Assembly: GCA_947450695.1 (NCBI GenBank)
Contig: CANFWV010000005.1
Coordinates: forward strand, 1-64,000
DNA length: 64,000 bases
Reading direction: 5' to 3'
Source of the DNA: Comamonadaceae bacterium
Lineage (GTDB): Bacteria; Pseudomonadota; Gammaproteobacteria; Burkholderiales; Burkholderiaceae_C
Part shown: piece after piece, positions 1 to 10,079 of the stretch
How positions within the stretch are numbered: position 1 is the first letter of the stretch
Layout: each line of letters opens with the position of its first letter
Translations under genes and position numbers: made by a program
Notes under the pieces: generated by a model
Databases searched by the model: none
What the model was told of the DNA's origin: nothing
Seen by the model: the letters and a program-made list of their open reading frames with translations, nothing else

Positions 1-1412
<1,412 letters not shown>

Positions 1413-1437
1413 GGACTCACCTTGGGACAAAGGTGAG
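1413..1437 (-). promoter_or_regulatory. Riboswitch expression platform: hairpin sequestering the metH ribosome site
   Basis: Directly after the aptamer, CTCACCTT (complement of 1430-1437) can pair with AAGGTGAG (complement of 1416-1423), the Shine-Dalgarno sequence three bases before the ATG. The first CTC of the anti-SD strand is also the end of the 3' strand of aptamer stem P1. The two structures are therefore mutually exclusive: ligand-stabilised P1 should free the ribosome site. This predicts a translational ON switch with SAH. The pairing is seen in the sequence; the direction of control is inferred. Confidence 0.8.
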
Positions 1438-1500
1438 CGTGGTTGCGGGAATCTGCTCCCAAGCCTGACGAAACCTGGGTTTCGCTGCAACGCTCCTTGA
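1432..1500 (-). ncRNA. S-adenosylhomocysteine (SAH) riboswitch aptamer
   Basis: On the minus strand the leader of the metH C-terminal gene reads AAGGAGCGTTGCAGCGAAACC, then CAGGTTTCGTC, and ends ACGCTCACC. This matches the SAH riboswitch layout: a 5' GGAGCG-TTGC strand, an internal CGAAA/TTTCG stem around CCAGG, and a closing stem GAGCGT (1490-1495) with ACGCTC (1435-1440). SAH riboswitches are known from proteobacteria, where they raise expression of SAH-recycling genes such as ahcY and metH. The identification rests on motif and pairing by eye; a covariance-model search was not run. Confidence 0.87.
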
Positions 1501-1529
1501 GAAGGCCGTTATTTTAACCGGTCTACGCG

Positions 1530-1808
1530 TCAGGGATCACGCAGCAGCAGCAGCATCTGTTCGACCGCATAACCACAATCCCGCGGCCCGCGCAGGCAGT
1601 GCTGGGCAATCGGCTCGACACTGACGGTTTGGACCGCCATACCGGGGCGCTGGACACTCAATTGCCCTGGTGCGGTGACTGTCACGACGTAATCTGGGTA
1701 TTGACCAACGATTTTTCCGGACAGCAAAACATCCCAGGAGGGCGGCTTTTGGCCGCAAGCTACCAGCACGGCGGCTGCCGCTAGCAGCAGGCATCGCCAG
1801 TGCGTCAA
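1530..1808 (-). CDS. Small predicted lipoprotein of unknown function
   Basis: The product is 92 residues with a short lipoprotein signal peptide: MTHWRC, a hydrophobic Leu/Ala run, then the lipobox LVAC with the lipidated Cys near residue 18. The mature part is about 75 residues ([20 protein letters not shown]) and contains two further Cys (HCLRGPRDC) that could form a disulfide. I recognise no domain. The TTG start overlaps the TGA stop of the upstream metH N-terminal gene (TTGA), so translation is probably coupled. The gene ends about 30 bases before the SAH riboswitch. Start and lipobox are clear; function is unknown. Confidence 0.75.
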   Translation of the reverse strand: MTHWRCLLLAAAAVLVACGQKPPSWDVLLSGKIVGQYPDYVVTVTAPGQLSVQRPGMAVQTVSVEPIAQHCLRGPRDCGYAVEQMLLLLRDP

Positions 1809-2851
1809 GCCGCCTCTTTATAGAACCCGCCAGATGTCAAACCGCGCGGGCCGAAAGGCGCCACCGCCTGGTGAATCGCGCCAATATGCTCGGGTGTGGT
1901 GCCACAGCAGCCGCCGACGATGTTGACCAAGCCTTCGTCCGCAAACTCACGCAGCAGACGGCTGGTGACGTCGGGAGTTTCGTCAAAGCCAGTGTCGCTC
2001 ATGGGGTTGGGCAGGCCGGCGTTCGGGTAGCAGCTGATATAAGTGTCGCCAGCGACCCTGGCCAACTCCTGAATGTAGGGCCGCATGAGCGTGGCGCCCA
2101 ACGCGCAGTTCAAGCCGATGGCCAGCGGCTGGGCATGGCGAACGCTGTGCCAGAAAGCCGTCACTGTCTGGCCGCTCAAGATGCGGCCCGACGCATCGGT
2201 CACGGTGCCGCTGATGATCAGAGGCAAGCGCTCGCCGGAGTTGTCAAAGTACTCGTCGATGGCAAACAACGCGGCCTTGGCGTTGAGCGTGTCAAAAATG
2301 GTTTCGACCAGCAACACGTCGCTGCCGCCTTTGACCAGCGCTTCAGTCTGCTCGTAATAGGCTTTGCGCAGTTCTTCAAAGCTGGTGTTGCGGGCGCCGG
2401 GATCATTCACATCGGGGCTGATGCTGGCTGTTTTGGGCGTCGGGCCGAGGGCGCCGACGACGAAACGCGGTTTATCGGGGGTTGAATATTTGTCACAGGC
2501 AGCACGGGCAATTCGCGCCGATTCGTAGTTCATCTCAATCGCCAACTCCGCCATGTCGTAGTCAGCTTGGGCCACGGTGGTGGCGCCAAAGGTATTGGTC
2601 TCGATCATGTCGGCACCCGCCGCAAGATAGCCTTCGTGGATGTCCTGAATCACATCCGGACGGGTCAGACTCAAGAGCTCGTTGTTGCCTTTGACGTCTT
2701 TGTGAAAGTCTTTGAACCGCTCGCCACGGTATTGCGCTTCATTGAGTTTGAAGCGCTGGATCATGGTGCCCATCGCGCCGTCCAAGATGGCGATGCGTTT
2801 TTCAAGAAGGGCGGGCAGCGCTTGGCCGCGGGTGTAATTAAAGGCTTTCAT
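1805..2851 (-). CDS. metH: Methionine synthase, N-terminal homocysteine S-methyltransferase polypeptide
   Basis: The 348-residue product is the homocysteine-binding domain of cobalamin-dependent methionine synthase as a stand-alone protein. It begins [19 protein letters not shown] and contains [11 protein letters not shown]. The zinc-binding cysteines are visible as GLNCALG (about residue 249) and [11 protein letters not shown] (about 317-318). The ORF track extends to 3136, but that extension is antisense to the rhodanese gene and has no family resemblance, so I placed the start at the internal ATG. It should work with the pterin/cobalamin polypeptide at 1-1412. A split metH is known in Burkholderiales. 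Confidence 0.93.
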   Translation of the reverse strand: MKAFNYTRGQALPALLEKRIAILDGAMGTMIQRFKLNEAQYRGERFKDFHKDVKGNNELLSLTRPDVIQDIHEGYLAAGADMIETNTFGATTVAQADYDMAELAIEMNYESARIARAACDKYSTPDKPRFVVGALGPTPKTASISPDVNDPGARNTSFEELRKAYYEQTEALVKGGSDVLLVETIFDTLNAKAALFAIDEYFDNSGERLPLIISGTVTDASGRILSGQTVTAFWHSVRHAQPLAIGLNCALGATLMRPYIQELARVAGDTYISCYPNAGLPNPMSDTGFDETPDVTSRLLREFADEGLVNIVGGCCGTTPEHIGAIHQAVAPFGPRGLTSGGFYKEAA

Positions 2852-2933
2852 GGCCGCTATTGTAGAAAGGCTGCTAAAAAAAAATAGCCGGCTGGGTCTT
2901 TCCCCGACAATAGGGAGATTGCCTGATCTGACT

Positions 2934-3326
2934 ATGAAAAATCTGAAACCCCTCGACGCTTGGACACACCTGCAGCAGGAACCCGACACGCTGTTCATCG
3001 ACGTGCGCATGGAAATTGAATACATGTATGTCGGCCGCCCGCCGGGCGTTGTCAACGTGCCCTGGTATGAATACCCGGACCTGACCCCTGACCCCGTCGC
3101 CTTTGCCGAGGCCGTCACGCGCGAGGCGCGCGACAAGCATCAAAGCGTGTTGCTGATTTGCCGATCTGGCCAACGCACGCGGGATGCCGGTGCCGCCCTA
3201 GAAGCCGCTGGCTTCGACAACGTGGCGCATGTGCTGAATGGCTTTGAAGGCGAGCTGGACGATCAGTTTCGCCGCTCTACTTTGTCGGGCTGGCGCTTTG
3301 CCGGCTTGCCATGGGAACAGATGTAG
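2934..3326 (+). CDS. Rhodanese-like sulfurtransferase domain protein
   Basis: This 130-residue single-domain protein has the rhodanese fold. It shows [24 protein letters not shown] near the N terminus and the active-site loop [10 protein letters not shown], whose Cys would carry a persulfide. The protein ends FAGLPWEQM. It probably acts in the cytoplasm, since no signal peptide is seen. The ORF track starts at 2850, but ATG 2934 gives the usual family start ([10 protein letters not shown]). The gene is divergent from metH, with about 80 bases between them. The physiological sulfur donor and acceptor cannot be told from sequence. Confidence 0.88.
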   Translation: MKNLKPLDAWTHLQQEPDTLFIDVRMEIEYMYVGRPPGVVNVPWYEYPDLTPDPVAFAEAVTREARDKHQSVLLICRSGQRTRDAGAALEAAGFDNVAHVLNGFEGELDDQFRRSTLSGWRFAGLPWEQM

Positions 3327-3350
3327 CGTCCCCTGAACACTGGATATTTT

Positions 3351-5231
3351 TTGCCTTCTAACGCACTTTCTAACGACCCTTCGCCCCTGAACATCCTGAG
3401 CGACGTGTTTGGCTACAGTAGCTTTCGCGGCCCGCAAGAAGACATCGTCAACCATGTGGTGCATGGTGGTGACGCACTGGTTTTGATGCCCACAGGCGGC
3501 GGTAAATCTCTCTGCTATCAAATCCCGGCCATCGCCCGGCAACAAGCCGGCCACGGCGTGACGATCGTCATCTCGCCGCTGATTGCATTGATGCACGACC
3601 AGGTCGGAGCGCTGCACGAGGCGGGCGTGTCGGCGGCTTTTCTCAATTCGACCCAGACGCAAGAAGAAAGCAGTGCGCTCGAAAAGCAGCTGCTGCGCAA
3701 CGAACTCACGCTGCTATACGCGGCACCCGAACGCATCAACACGCCACGCATGAAGGGTCTGCTGGGCTCGCTACATGAGCGCGGTCTGCTCAGCCTGTTT
3801 GCGATTGATGAAGCGCATTGCGTGAGCCAGTGGGGCCATGACTTTCGGCCTGAGTACCGCTCGCTGAGCTTGCTGCACGAAACCTTTCCCGACGTGCCGC
3901 GGGTGGCGCTCACTGCCACCGCTGACGCGCTGACACGGCAAGACATGATTGAGCGCTTGAAGCTCGAAGACGCCCGCGAATTTGTCAGCAGTTTTGACCG
4001 GCCCAACATCCGCTACACGATTGTTGAAAAAACCGACCCAACACGGCAACTGCTGCGCTTCATTGAAACCGAACACGCTGGCGAGTCCGGCATCGTCTAT
4101 TGCCAGTCGCGCAAACGGGTCGAAGAAATTGCCGACATGCTGCAAGACGCCGGCCTCAAAGCCATGGCTTATCACGCCGGGCTGGATGCATCAGTGCGCC
4201 AGCAACGGCAAGACCGCTTCCTGCGAGAAGACGCCATGGTCATGGTCGCCACCATCGCCTTTGGTATGGGTATCGACAAGCCAGATGTGCGCTTTGTCGC
4301 GCATCTCGACATGCCGAAAAACATCGAAGGCTATTACCAGGAAACCGGCCGCGCCGGTCGTGATGGTTTGCCGGCTAACGCCTGGATGGCCTACGGCCTG
4401 CAAGACGTGGTAAACCAACGCCGGATGATCGACACCAGCGAAGTCGCCAGCGAAGAGTTCAAACAAGTCATGCGCGGCAAACTCGACGCGCTGCTGACAC
4501 TAGCCGAAGACACGCGCTGCCGCCGAGTCAGTTTGCTGAGCTACTTTGGTGAAGACAGCCTGCCTTGTGGCAATTGCGACAACTGCCTGAACCCACCCGC
4601 AGTATGGGACGCCACGATTGCCGCACGCAAGATGCTGAGCTGCATTTATCGCGTGCAGCAAGCCAGCGGCATCAGCTTTGGGGCCGGTCACATCATGGAC
4701 ATCTTGCGCGGCAAAGTCACCGACAAAGTGACCCAGTACGCGCACGACAAACTCAGCACTTTCGGCATTGGAGCTGAGCTGGCCGAGACGCAGTGGCGCG
4801 GCGTGCTGCGCCAGCTGATTGCCAAAAACATGGTGCGCGTCGACAGCGAAGCCTTCAGCACCTTGCAGTTGCTGCCCGACGCCCGCGCGGTGCTGCGCGG
4901 CGAAGTGACGGTGATGCTGCGCGAGCAAGCGCTGGGCGGCAGCGCCGATCGCAAGAGGCGCAGTGTCAAAACTTCCGTCAAAGGGATGGCCGAAGCCAGC
5001 CTCAACGCCGGGGCGATTGAGCGCTTGGGCAAGCTCAAAGCTTGGCGCGCCGAAGTGGCCCGCGAACACAACCTGCCGGCGTTTGTGATCTTTCATGACG
5101 CCACGCTGCGGGCCTTGGCTGAGCAAGACCCGCAAAGCTTGAGCGACCTGGAAGGCATCAGCGGCATGGGCGCGAAAAAGTTGCAAGCTTACGGCTCGGA
5201 AGTGCTGCGCGTGTGCGCGGCCGCTGGGTGA
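3351..5231 (+). CDS. recQ: ATP-dependent DNA helicase RecQ
   Basis: This 626-residue superfamily 2 helicase unwinds DNA 3' to 5' in recombination and fork repair. Walker A is MPTGGGKS (about residue 46), followed by the DEAH box in [21 protein letters not shown] (about 150). Helicase C-terminal motifs are [12 protein letters not shown] and [12 protein letters not shown]. The zinc-binding segment has CGNCDNC (about 405), and an HRDC domain lies at the C terminus ([20 protein letters not shown]). The start is TTG at 3351 with only a weak ribosome site, and no ATG lies nearby in frame. The length and domain order are those of full-size RecQ. Confidence 0.96.
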   Translation: MPSNALSNDPSPLNILSDVFGYSSFRGPQEDIVNHVVHGGDALVLMPTGGGKSLCYQIPAIARQQAGHGVTIVISPLIALMHDQVGALHEAGVSAAFLNSTQTQEESSALEKQLLRNELTLLYAAPERINTPRMKGLLGSLHERGLLSLFAIDEAHCVSQWGHDFRPEYRSLSLLHETFPDVPRVALTATADALTRQDMIERLKLEDAREFVSSFDRPNIRYTIVEKTDPTRQLLRFIETEHAGESGIVYCQSRKRVEEIADMLQDAGLKAMAYHAGLDASVRQQRQDRFLREDAMVMVATIAFGMGIDKPDVRFVAHLDMPKNIEGYYQETGRAGRDGLPANAWMAYGLQDVVNQRRMIDTSEVASEEFKQVMRGKLDALLTLAEDTRCRRVSLLSYFGEDSLPCGNCDNCLNPPAVWDATIAARKMLSCIYRVQQASGISFGAGHIMDILRGKVTDKVTQYAHDKLSTFGIGAELAETQWRGVLRQLIAKNMVRVDSEAFSTLQLLPDARAVLRGEVTVMLREQALGGSADRKRRSVKTSVKGMAEASLNAGAIERLGKLKAWRAEVAREHNLPAFVIFHDATLRALAEQDPQSLSDLEGISGMGAKKLQAYGSEVLRVCAAAG

Positions 5232-5343
5232 CAACCACGTTGAATAGCCCGTCGAATGGCGGGTTACCCGCTTGACCCTTAAGCTTGCGCTAGGATTTAC
5301 CGCCCCGTACTGTTGAGAATGCATTAGCTGCGTTTTTCGTTTC

Positions 5344-6393
5344 ATGGAGATTGACTTGCCCACTTTTGTCACCAAAAATATGCTGGGAGCCCTGCTCGCC
5401 GGACTCTGCATGACCGCCTCGCTCCCCGCTTTCGCTGGCAAAACGCTGGACGCTATCAAGTCGCGAGGGCAAGTGATTTGCGGCGTCAACACCGGCGTGG
5501 CCGGGTTCTCGGCGGCCGACTCCAGTGGCAACTGGTCGGGACTGGATATTGACATTTGCAAAGCCGTGGCCGCTGCCACGCTGGGCGATGCTAAAAAAGT
5601 GAAGTTCGTGCCGCTGAACGCGCAGCAGCGCTTCACGGCGCTGCAATCTGGCGAAGTCGATGTGCTGTCGCGCAACACCACCTTCAGCCTGTCACGTGAC
5701 GCCTCACTCGGTCTGCACCAAACCGTTGTGACGTATTACGACGGTCAGGGTTTCATGGTGCCGGCCAAGTTCAACATCAAAAGCGCCAAGCAGCTGAAGG
5801 GCCAAACCGTTTGCGTGCAGTCCGGCACCACCACGGAGAAGAACCTGAGCGATTACTCACGGACCCACAAGCTGGCCATCAAGCCCGTGGTGTTTGAGAA
5901 GTTCGAAGCCGCCAACGCCGCCTATTTCGCGGGTCGCTGCATTGCTTACACCACCGACGCATCAGGTCTGGCATCGATTCGCAACAAGGAAGCCAGAACA
6001 CCTGCAGAGCACGTGATCTTGCCTGATCTGATCTCTAAAGAACCGCTCGGCCCGCTGGTGCGGCGCGGTGACGACGAATGGTTTGCCATCGTCAAATGGG
6101 TGATTTACGGCCTGATCGAAGCCGAAGAATATGGCATGACCCAAGCCAACGTCGACCAGCTGAAAACCAGCACCAGCGACCCGGTGATCCAGCGCATTCT
6201 AGGCACCACCGAAGACACCGGCCGACTGCTCGGCTTGGACAAAGAGTGGATGCTGCGCGCCCTCAAAGCCACTGGCAATTACGGCGAAATTTTCGAGCGC
6301 AATGTCGGTCCCAAATCGCCCCTCGGTTTGCCGCGCGGCGTCAACAACCAGTGGAACAAAGGCGGTCTGATGTACGCCTACCCGCTGCGCTGA
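5344..6393 (+). CDS. aapJ: General L-amino acid ABC transporter, periplasmic binding protein (AapJ type)
   Basis: This is the solute-binding subunit of a polar amino acid uptake system. An N-terminal signal peptide (MLGALLAGLCMTASLPAFA) precedes the mature protein KTLDAIKSRGQVICGVNTG. The body has the family pattern GLDIDICKAVAAATLGD and ends NQWNKGGLMYAYPLR, typical of AapJ/BztA. The start is ambiguous. ATG 5344 is the longest, but GGAGA at 5346-5350 is positioned to serve TTG 5356 (MPTFVTKNML). It is the first gene of aapJQMP, so the operon promoter should lie in 5232-5343. Confidence 0.93.
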   Translation: MEIDLPTFVTKNMLGALLAGLCMTASLPAFAGKTLDAIKSRGQVICGVNTGVAGFSAADSSGNWSGLDIDICKAVAAATLGDAKKVKFVPLNAQQRFTALQSGEVDVLSRNTTFSLSRDASLGLHQTVVTYYDGQGFMVPAKFNIKSAKQLKGQTVCVQSGTTTEKNLSDYSRTHKLAIKPVVFEKFEAANAAYFAGRCIAYTTDASGLASIRNKEARTPAEHVILPDLISKEPLGPLVRRGDDEWFAIVKWVIYGLIEAEEYGMTQANVDQLKTSTSDPVIQRILGTTEDTGRLLGLDKEWMLRALKATGNYGEIFERNVGPKSPLGLPRGVNNQWNKGGLMYAYPLR

Positions 6394-6399
6394 AGCGGC

Positions 6400-7590
6400 A
6401 TGACGCCCACAACTCAAGCCACGTTGGCTGTTGCGCCCAAGAAAAAATGGTCTTGGCGCAGTCGGATTTTTCGCGGCTTGGTCTACCAAGCACTGATGCT
6501 GCTCTTGATTGCCTTGGCGCTTTGGTACTTAGGTCATAACACGCTGATCAACATGCGCGAGCGTGGCATTCAGAGCGGCTTTGATTTTTTGACGCAGACC
6601 GCCGGTTTTGAGATTGGCGAAAGTCTGTTTCCGTTTGACGCCAGCCAACCCTACTGGCGCGCTTTTTTGATCGGCCTGAGCAACACCTTGCGTGTGGCAC
6701 TGATCGGCATTGTCTTGGCCACGCTGATCGGCACCTTGGTGGGCGTGGGCCGTTTTTCACGCAATGTGTTGGTGCGGGGTTTGTGTTCGGTTTATGTCGA
6801 AATTTTTCGGAACATTCCAATCTTGCTGCAATTGCTCATGTGGTATCTGCTTTTCACGGAAGTGTTGCCTGCCGCCTCGGAAGCTTGGCAACTGGGCTCG
6901 GTGTTCCTGAGCAAAGGCGGCATTAATTTTCCGATTCCCATTTGGTCTGGCGGACATGTCTGGGCTGCGTTGGGTTTGCTGGCTGGTGCCGTGTTGGCGT
7001 GGCTGTACCACCGCCGGGCCGTCGCCCATTTTGAGGCAACCGGACAGTTGCGCAGCACGGTCTGGCTGCCGCTTGGCTTGGTACTTTTGGGTTGCATGAT
7101 GGGCTGGCTGGCCGGTGGTGCACCGACCGCCATGAACGCACCCTCGCGCGGTCTGTTTGCGATTGAAAACGGTGGCGCGCTGACGCCTGAGTTCATCGCC
7201 GTATTGCTCGGCCTGACAGCCTACACCGCGGCCTTTATCGCGGAAGTGGTGCGCGCCGGTATTCAGTCGGTCGCTCTTGGGCAAAGCGAAGCAGCAGCTG
7301 CTTTGGGCTTGAGTCGTCGGCAAGAAATGCGGCTGGTGATGTTGCCGCAGGCGCTGCGCGTCATCGTTCCGCCACTGACCAACCAATACCTGAATCTGAC
7401 CAAAAACTCCTCCCTGGCGGTCGCCATTGGTTACCCCGATGTGGTCTCCATCTCCAACACCGCGCTGAATCAAACCGGCAGGGCTGTCGAGTGCATCAGC
7501 ATCGTGATGGTGATTTACCTTGGCACTTCGCTGCTGACATCGTGGTGGATGAGCCGCTACAACGCCCGAGCGGCCATCAAGGAGCGTTGA
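6400..7590 (+). CDS. aapQ: General L-amino acid ABC transporter, permease AapQ
   Basis: The 396-residue integral membrane permease follows aapJ by six bases. A cytoplasmic start (KKKWSWRSRIFRG) leads into several transmembrane segments. The EAA loop that docks the ATPase reads EAAAALGLSRRQEMRLVMLPQALRVIVPPLTNQYL. The long middle part with extra hydrophobic segments (WAALGLLAGAVLAWLYHRR) distinguishes the Aap/Bzt subfamily from the short HisQM permeases. It forms a heterodimeric channel with AapM. Confidence 0.94.
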   Translation: MTPTTQATLAVAPKKKWSWRSRIFRGLVYQALMLLLIALALWYLGHNTLINMRERGIQSGFDFLTQTAGFEIGESLFPFDASQPYWRAFLIGLSNTLRVALIGIVLATLIGTLVGVGRFSRNVLVRGLCSVYVEIFRNIPILLQLLMWYLLFTEVLPAASEAWQLGSVFLSKGGINFPIPIWSGGHVWAALGLLAGAVLAWLYHRRAVAHFEATGQLRSTVWLPLGLVLLGCMMGWLAGGAPTAMNAPSRGLFAIENGGALTPEFIAVLLGLTAYTAAFIAEVVRAGIQSVALGQSEAAAALGLSRRQEMRLVMLPQALRVIVPPLTNQYLNLTKNSSLAVAIGYPDVVSISNTALNQTGRAVECISIVMVIYLGTSLLTSWWMSRYNARAAIKER

Positions 7591-7610
7591 GTGACTTCTG
7601 CCGTTGATTT

Positions 7611-8714
7611 ATGACCGCTCAAACTTTCCACGCAATTCCTGCGCGTCCTGCACCCGTTCGCCACGGCGGACTGCAGGGTTGGCTCAAGAGCAACCTGTTT
7701 GCTGACTTTCGCACGACTCTGGGCACGCTGTTGCTGGGTGGCTTGTTGCTGTGGTACTTGCCGCAGTTCATCCAATGGGCCTTGTTGTCGGCCACGTGGC
7801 GACCCGACGTAGAGGCTTGCCGGGCGGCGACAGTGGGGGCCTGCTGGGGCGTGGTGGCCGAAAAATACCGGTTCATCATCTTCGGTCGCTATCCGTTCGA
7901 CGAGCAATGGCGGCCGCTGCTAGCCACCGTCTTGATGCTCAGCGTGTTGGTCGCCAGCTGTGTGCGTTTTTTCTGGAAGCCTTGGCTGACCTTGCTGTGG
8001 TTGGCTGTGCTGGCAGTGTTTTTTGTGCTGATGTACGGCGACAGCTTTGGGCTGACGCGGGTTGAAACCGACCGCTGGGGTGGCTTTCCTCTGACGCTGT
8101 TGCTGGCCTCGCTGTCGATTGCCATGGCTTTTCCCTTGGCCCTTTTAGTGGCCCTCGGTCGACGCTCTGACTTACCGGCGATACGCAGCGCTTGCACGAT
8201 TTATATTGAGCTGGTGCGTGGCGTGCCGCTGATTTCAGTGCTGTTCATGGCCTCGTTCTTGTTCCCACTGTTCATGCCGCAGGGCAGCCGCATCGACGTG
8301 CTGATCCGCGTGCTGATCGGCATCACGCTGTTTGCCGCCGCCTACATGGCCGAGGTGATTCGCGGCGGGCTGCAGGCGATTCCAAAAGGTCAGGTCGAAG
8401 CGGCCGCCACACTCGGGCTGACTTACTGGCAGACGCAACGCAAAATCGTGCTGCCGCAAGCGCTTGCCATCGTCGTGCCGGGCATCATGAACAACTTCAT
8501 TGGCATCTTCAAGGACACTTCTTTGGTGACCATCGTCAGTTTGTATGAGCTCACCGGCGCGCTGGGGTTGGCCCTCAACTCCGACGCCGACTGGCGCGCC
8601 TTCAAGGTCGAGGGCTATCTCTTCATCGCCCTGATCTATTTCACTTTTTGCTTTGCCATGTCGCGTTACAGCCTGTGGGTGGAAAAGCAAGTTAACCAAG
8701 GCCATGCGCGATGA
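7611..8714 (+). CDS. aapM: General L-amino acid ABC transporter, permease AapM
   Basis: This 367-residue inner-membrane permease is the partner of AapQ. Its EAA loop is [43 protein letters not shown]. The N-terminal half carries extra hydrophobic segments, as usual for AapM. The stop codon overlaps the ATG of aapP by four bases (ATGA), which points to coupled translation and equal stoichiometry. I see no separate promoter between aapQ and aapM. Confidence 0.94.
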   Translation: MTAQTFHAIPARPAPVRHGGLQGWLKSNLFADFRTTLGTLLLGGLLLWYLPQFIQWALLSATWRPDVEACRAATVGACWGVVAEKYRFIIFGRYPFDEQWRPLLATVLMLSVLVASCVRFFWKPWLTLLWLAVLAVFFVLMYGDSFGLTRVETDRWGGFPLTLLLASLSIAMAFPLALLVALGRRSDLPAIRSACTIYIELVRGVPLISVLFMASFLFPLFMPQGSRIDVLIRVLIGITLFAAAYMAEVIRGGLQAIPKGQVEAAATLGLTYWQTQRKIVLPQALAIVVPGIMNNFIGIFKDTSLVTIVSLYELTGALGLALNSDADWRAFKVEGYLFIALIYFTFCFAMSRYSLWVEKQVNQGHAR

Positions 8715-9454
8715 GCGATCCCATCATCACCTTCGACAAAGTCAACAAGTGGTACGGCAACGATTTCCATGTGCTGCGCGACATTGACCTGCAAGTCCGT
8801 CAGGGCGAGCGCATCGTGATTTGCGGGCCTTCTGGGTCCGGCAAGTCAACGCTGATTCGCTGCATCAACCGGCTTGAAGAACACCAGCAGGGTCGCCTCA
8901 TCGTCGCTGGTATTGAGTTGTCGGATGACGTCAAGGCTATCGATGCCGTGCGCCAACAAGTCGGCATGGTGTTTCAGCAGTTCAATTTGTTCCCTCATTT
9001 GACGGTATTGGAGAACCTGACGCTGTCGCCGATCTGGGTTGGGAAGATACCGAAGAAAGAAGCCGAAGAAAAGGCCATGCAGCAACTCGAACGCGTGCAG
9101 ATTGCCGAGCAAGCGCATAAGTTTCCGTTGCAGCTGTCGGGCGGCCAGCAGCAACGCGTCGCGATTGCCCGCGCACTCTGTCTGAAGCCCAAAATCATGT
9201 TGTTCGACGAACCGACGTCAGCACTGGACCCAGAGATGATCAAGGAAGTGCTGGATGTGATTGTGGAGTTGGCCGACCAAGGTATCACCCTGCTCTGCGT
9301 GACCCATGAAATGGGCTTTGCCAAAGCCGTTGCTGACCGCGTGATCTTCATGGACCAAGGCCAGATCGTTGAGCAAAACACGCCCGATAAATTTTTCAAC
9401 CACCCGCAAACAGACCGGGCGCAAGACTTTTTATCGAAAATTTTGGGGCATTGA
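8711..9454 (+). CDS. aapP: General L-amino acid ABC transporter, ATP-binding protein AapP
   Basis: This 247-residue ATPase powers amino acid uptake through AapQM. Walker A is GPSGSGKST (about residue 38), the Q-loop lies in [19 protein letters not shown], the signature is [15 protein letters not shown], Walker B is [13 protein letters not shown], and the switch His is in [12 protein letters not shown]. Every catalytic element is intact. It is the last gene of aapJQMP. A separately promoted micro-protein gene follows about 115 bases downstream. Confidence 0.96.
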   Translation: MSDPIITFDKVNKWYGNDFHVLRDIDLQVRQGERIVICGPSGSGKSTLIRCINRLEEHQQGRLIVAGIELSDDVKAIDAVRQQVGMVFQQFNLFPHLTVLENLTLSPIWVGKIPKKEAEEKAMQQLERVQIAEQAHKFPLQLSGGQQQRVAIARALCLKPKIMLFDEPTSALDPEMIKEVLDVIVELADQGITLLCVTHEMGFAKAVADRVIFMDQGQIVEQNTPDKFFNHPQTDRAQDFLSKILGH

Positions 9455-9507
9455 TTCCGCCTGCTGGTGCCGAGTCTGTACCTGGAGCGCGTCACTTTTG
9501 ACCTCGC

Positions 9508-9536
9508 TTGCGAAGCCTCTTCTTCAAAAATGTAAA
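9508..9536 (+). promoter_or_regulatory. Possible sigma-70 promoter before the micro-protein gene
   Basis: TTGCGA (9508-9513) and TGTAAA (9531-9536) are separated by 17 bases, and TAAAAT overlaps the -10 element two bases downstream. It sits about 35 bases before the start at 9572. The match is reasonable but was made by eye only. Confidence 0.4.
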
Positions 9537-9571
9537 ATCTGATCAGTTTAAAAAAGTCCCTAGGAGCCCCT

Positions 9572-9739
9572 ATGTCCAAGTCAGCTGATCATTCCGCCCA
9601 CGATGCACACGCCCATGATGCGCCTGCCGCTGAGGAGGATCCCGTCGAGTCCATCATCTCAATCATCCCCATCGTTGTGCCATTGGCCGGTGCAGTCCTG
9701 ATGTTTTTGCTAGCCTTCATCGCGGTCACGATGGCCTGA
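9572..9739 (+). CDS. Unannotated 55-residue single-pass membrane micro-protein with His/Asp-rich N terminus
   Basis: This gene is below the length cut-off of the ORF track; I translated it by hand. A ribosome site (TAGGAG, 9561-9566) precedes the ATG with good spacing. The protein starts MSKSADHSAHDAHAHD, with five His and several Asp, continues with an acidic linker (AAEEDPVESII), and ends in one hydrophobic segment of about 28 residues (IIPIVVPLAGAVLMFLLAF) with almost no tail. The Pro and Gly inside the segment fit a small helical membrane subunit. The gene has its own candidate promoter and terminator, so it is probably monocistronic. I do not recognise the family. The His-rich stretch suggests metal binding, which is inference. 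Confidence 0.7.
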   Translation: MSKSADHSAHDAHAHDAPAAEEDPVESIISIIPIVVPLAGAVLMFLLAFIAVTMA

Positions 9740-9792
9740 ACGGCCTCGGCCATTGATCGGTCGGGGTTCATCTCACCGACCCGCCTCATCTA

Positions 9793-9820
9793 AAAGGTCA
9801 GCCTGAGTGCTGGCCTTTTT
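9793..9820 (+). terminator. Rho-independent terminator after the micro-protein gene
   Basis: AAAGGTCAGC and GCTGGCCTTT form a stem of about ten pairs around CTGAGT and run into a T tract (CCTTTTTC). It lies about 55 bases after the 9739 stop and insulates pckG from upstream transcription. Confidence 0.8.
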
Positions 9821-9844
9821 CACGCCCAAACGAACCAAGTTTTC

Positions 9845-9870
9845 GCATAACTTTATGCATGTTTTGCATA
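9845..9870. promoter_or_regulatory. Operator-like array of three TATGCA half-sites upstream of pckG
   Basis: GCATAA-ct-TTATGC (9845-9858) is a perfect inverted repeat. Its right half is reused in TATGCA-tgttt-TGCATA (9854-9870), a second perfect inverted repeat. Three copies of one hexamer in alternating orientation within 26 bases look like a binding site for a dimeric repressor or activator. The array lies about 210 bases before pckG. A weak promoter (TTGCAT at 9864-9869, TATGTA at 9889-9894, 19-base gap) overlaps its right edge. I see no gene in 9740-10079. Confidence 0.5.
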
Positions 9871-10079
9871 TCTTTCGGCCGTAACCGCTATGTAACCGGT
9901 GTCAGAAGTTCTTAGAATGGCCCTTCGCAGCGGCTCAGAGCATTGTTCAAGAATCATTTTTCAAGGTCCGGCTGCGCTGGCTTTTATGCGTTATTTCGCG
10001 AGTCATTGCATCACCCGGGTACGCACCGGTCGCTTGCGGGGTCTGTCGAAATCACGTTTTTTAACTTTGGAGCTTTTCG

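Noticed and set aside
1545-1560. GCAGCAGCAGCAGCA trinucleotide run as a possible slippage repeat
   Set aside because: It encodes the Leu-rich end of the lipoprotein (MLLLLRD); it is short and in frame, with no sign of phase variation.
2852-2933. Possible second riboswitch in the leader of the metH N-terminal gene
   Set aside because: Only 82 bases separate the divergent genes, and no SAH, SAM or cobalamin aptamer motif was visible, only a T run with a short stem.
4500-5681. 393-residue minus-strand ORF
   Set aside because: It overlaps recQ and aapJ in antisense; both plus-strand frames have full family motifs and the ORF resembles nothing.
6757-7473. 238-residue minus-strand ORF
   Set aside because: It is antisense to aapQ, with a Gln/His/Arg-rich shadow composition.
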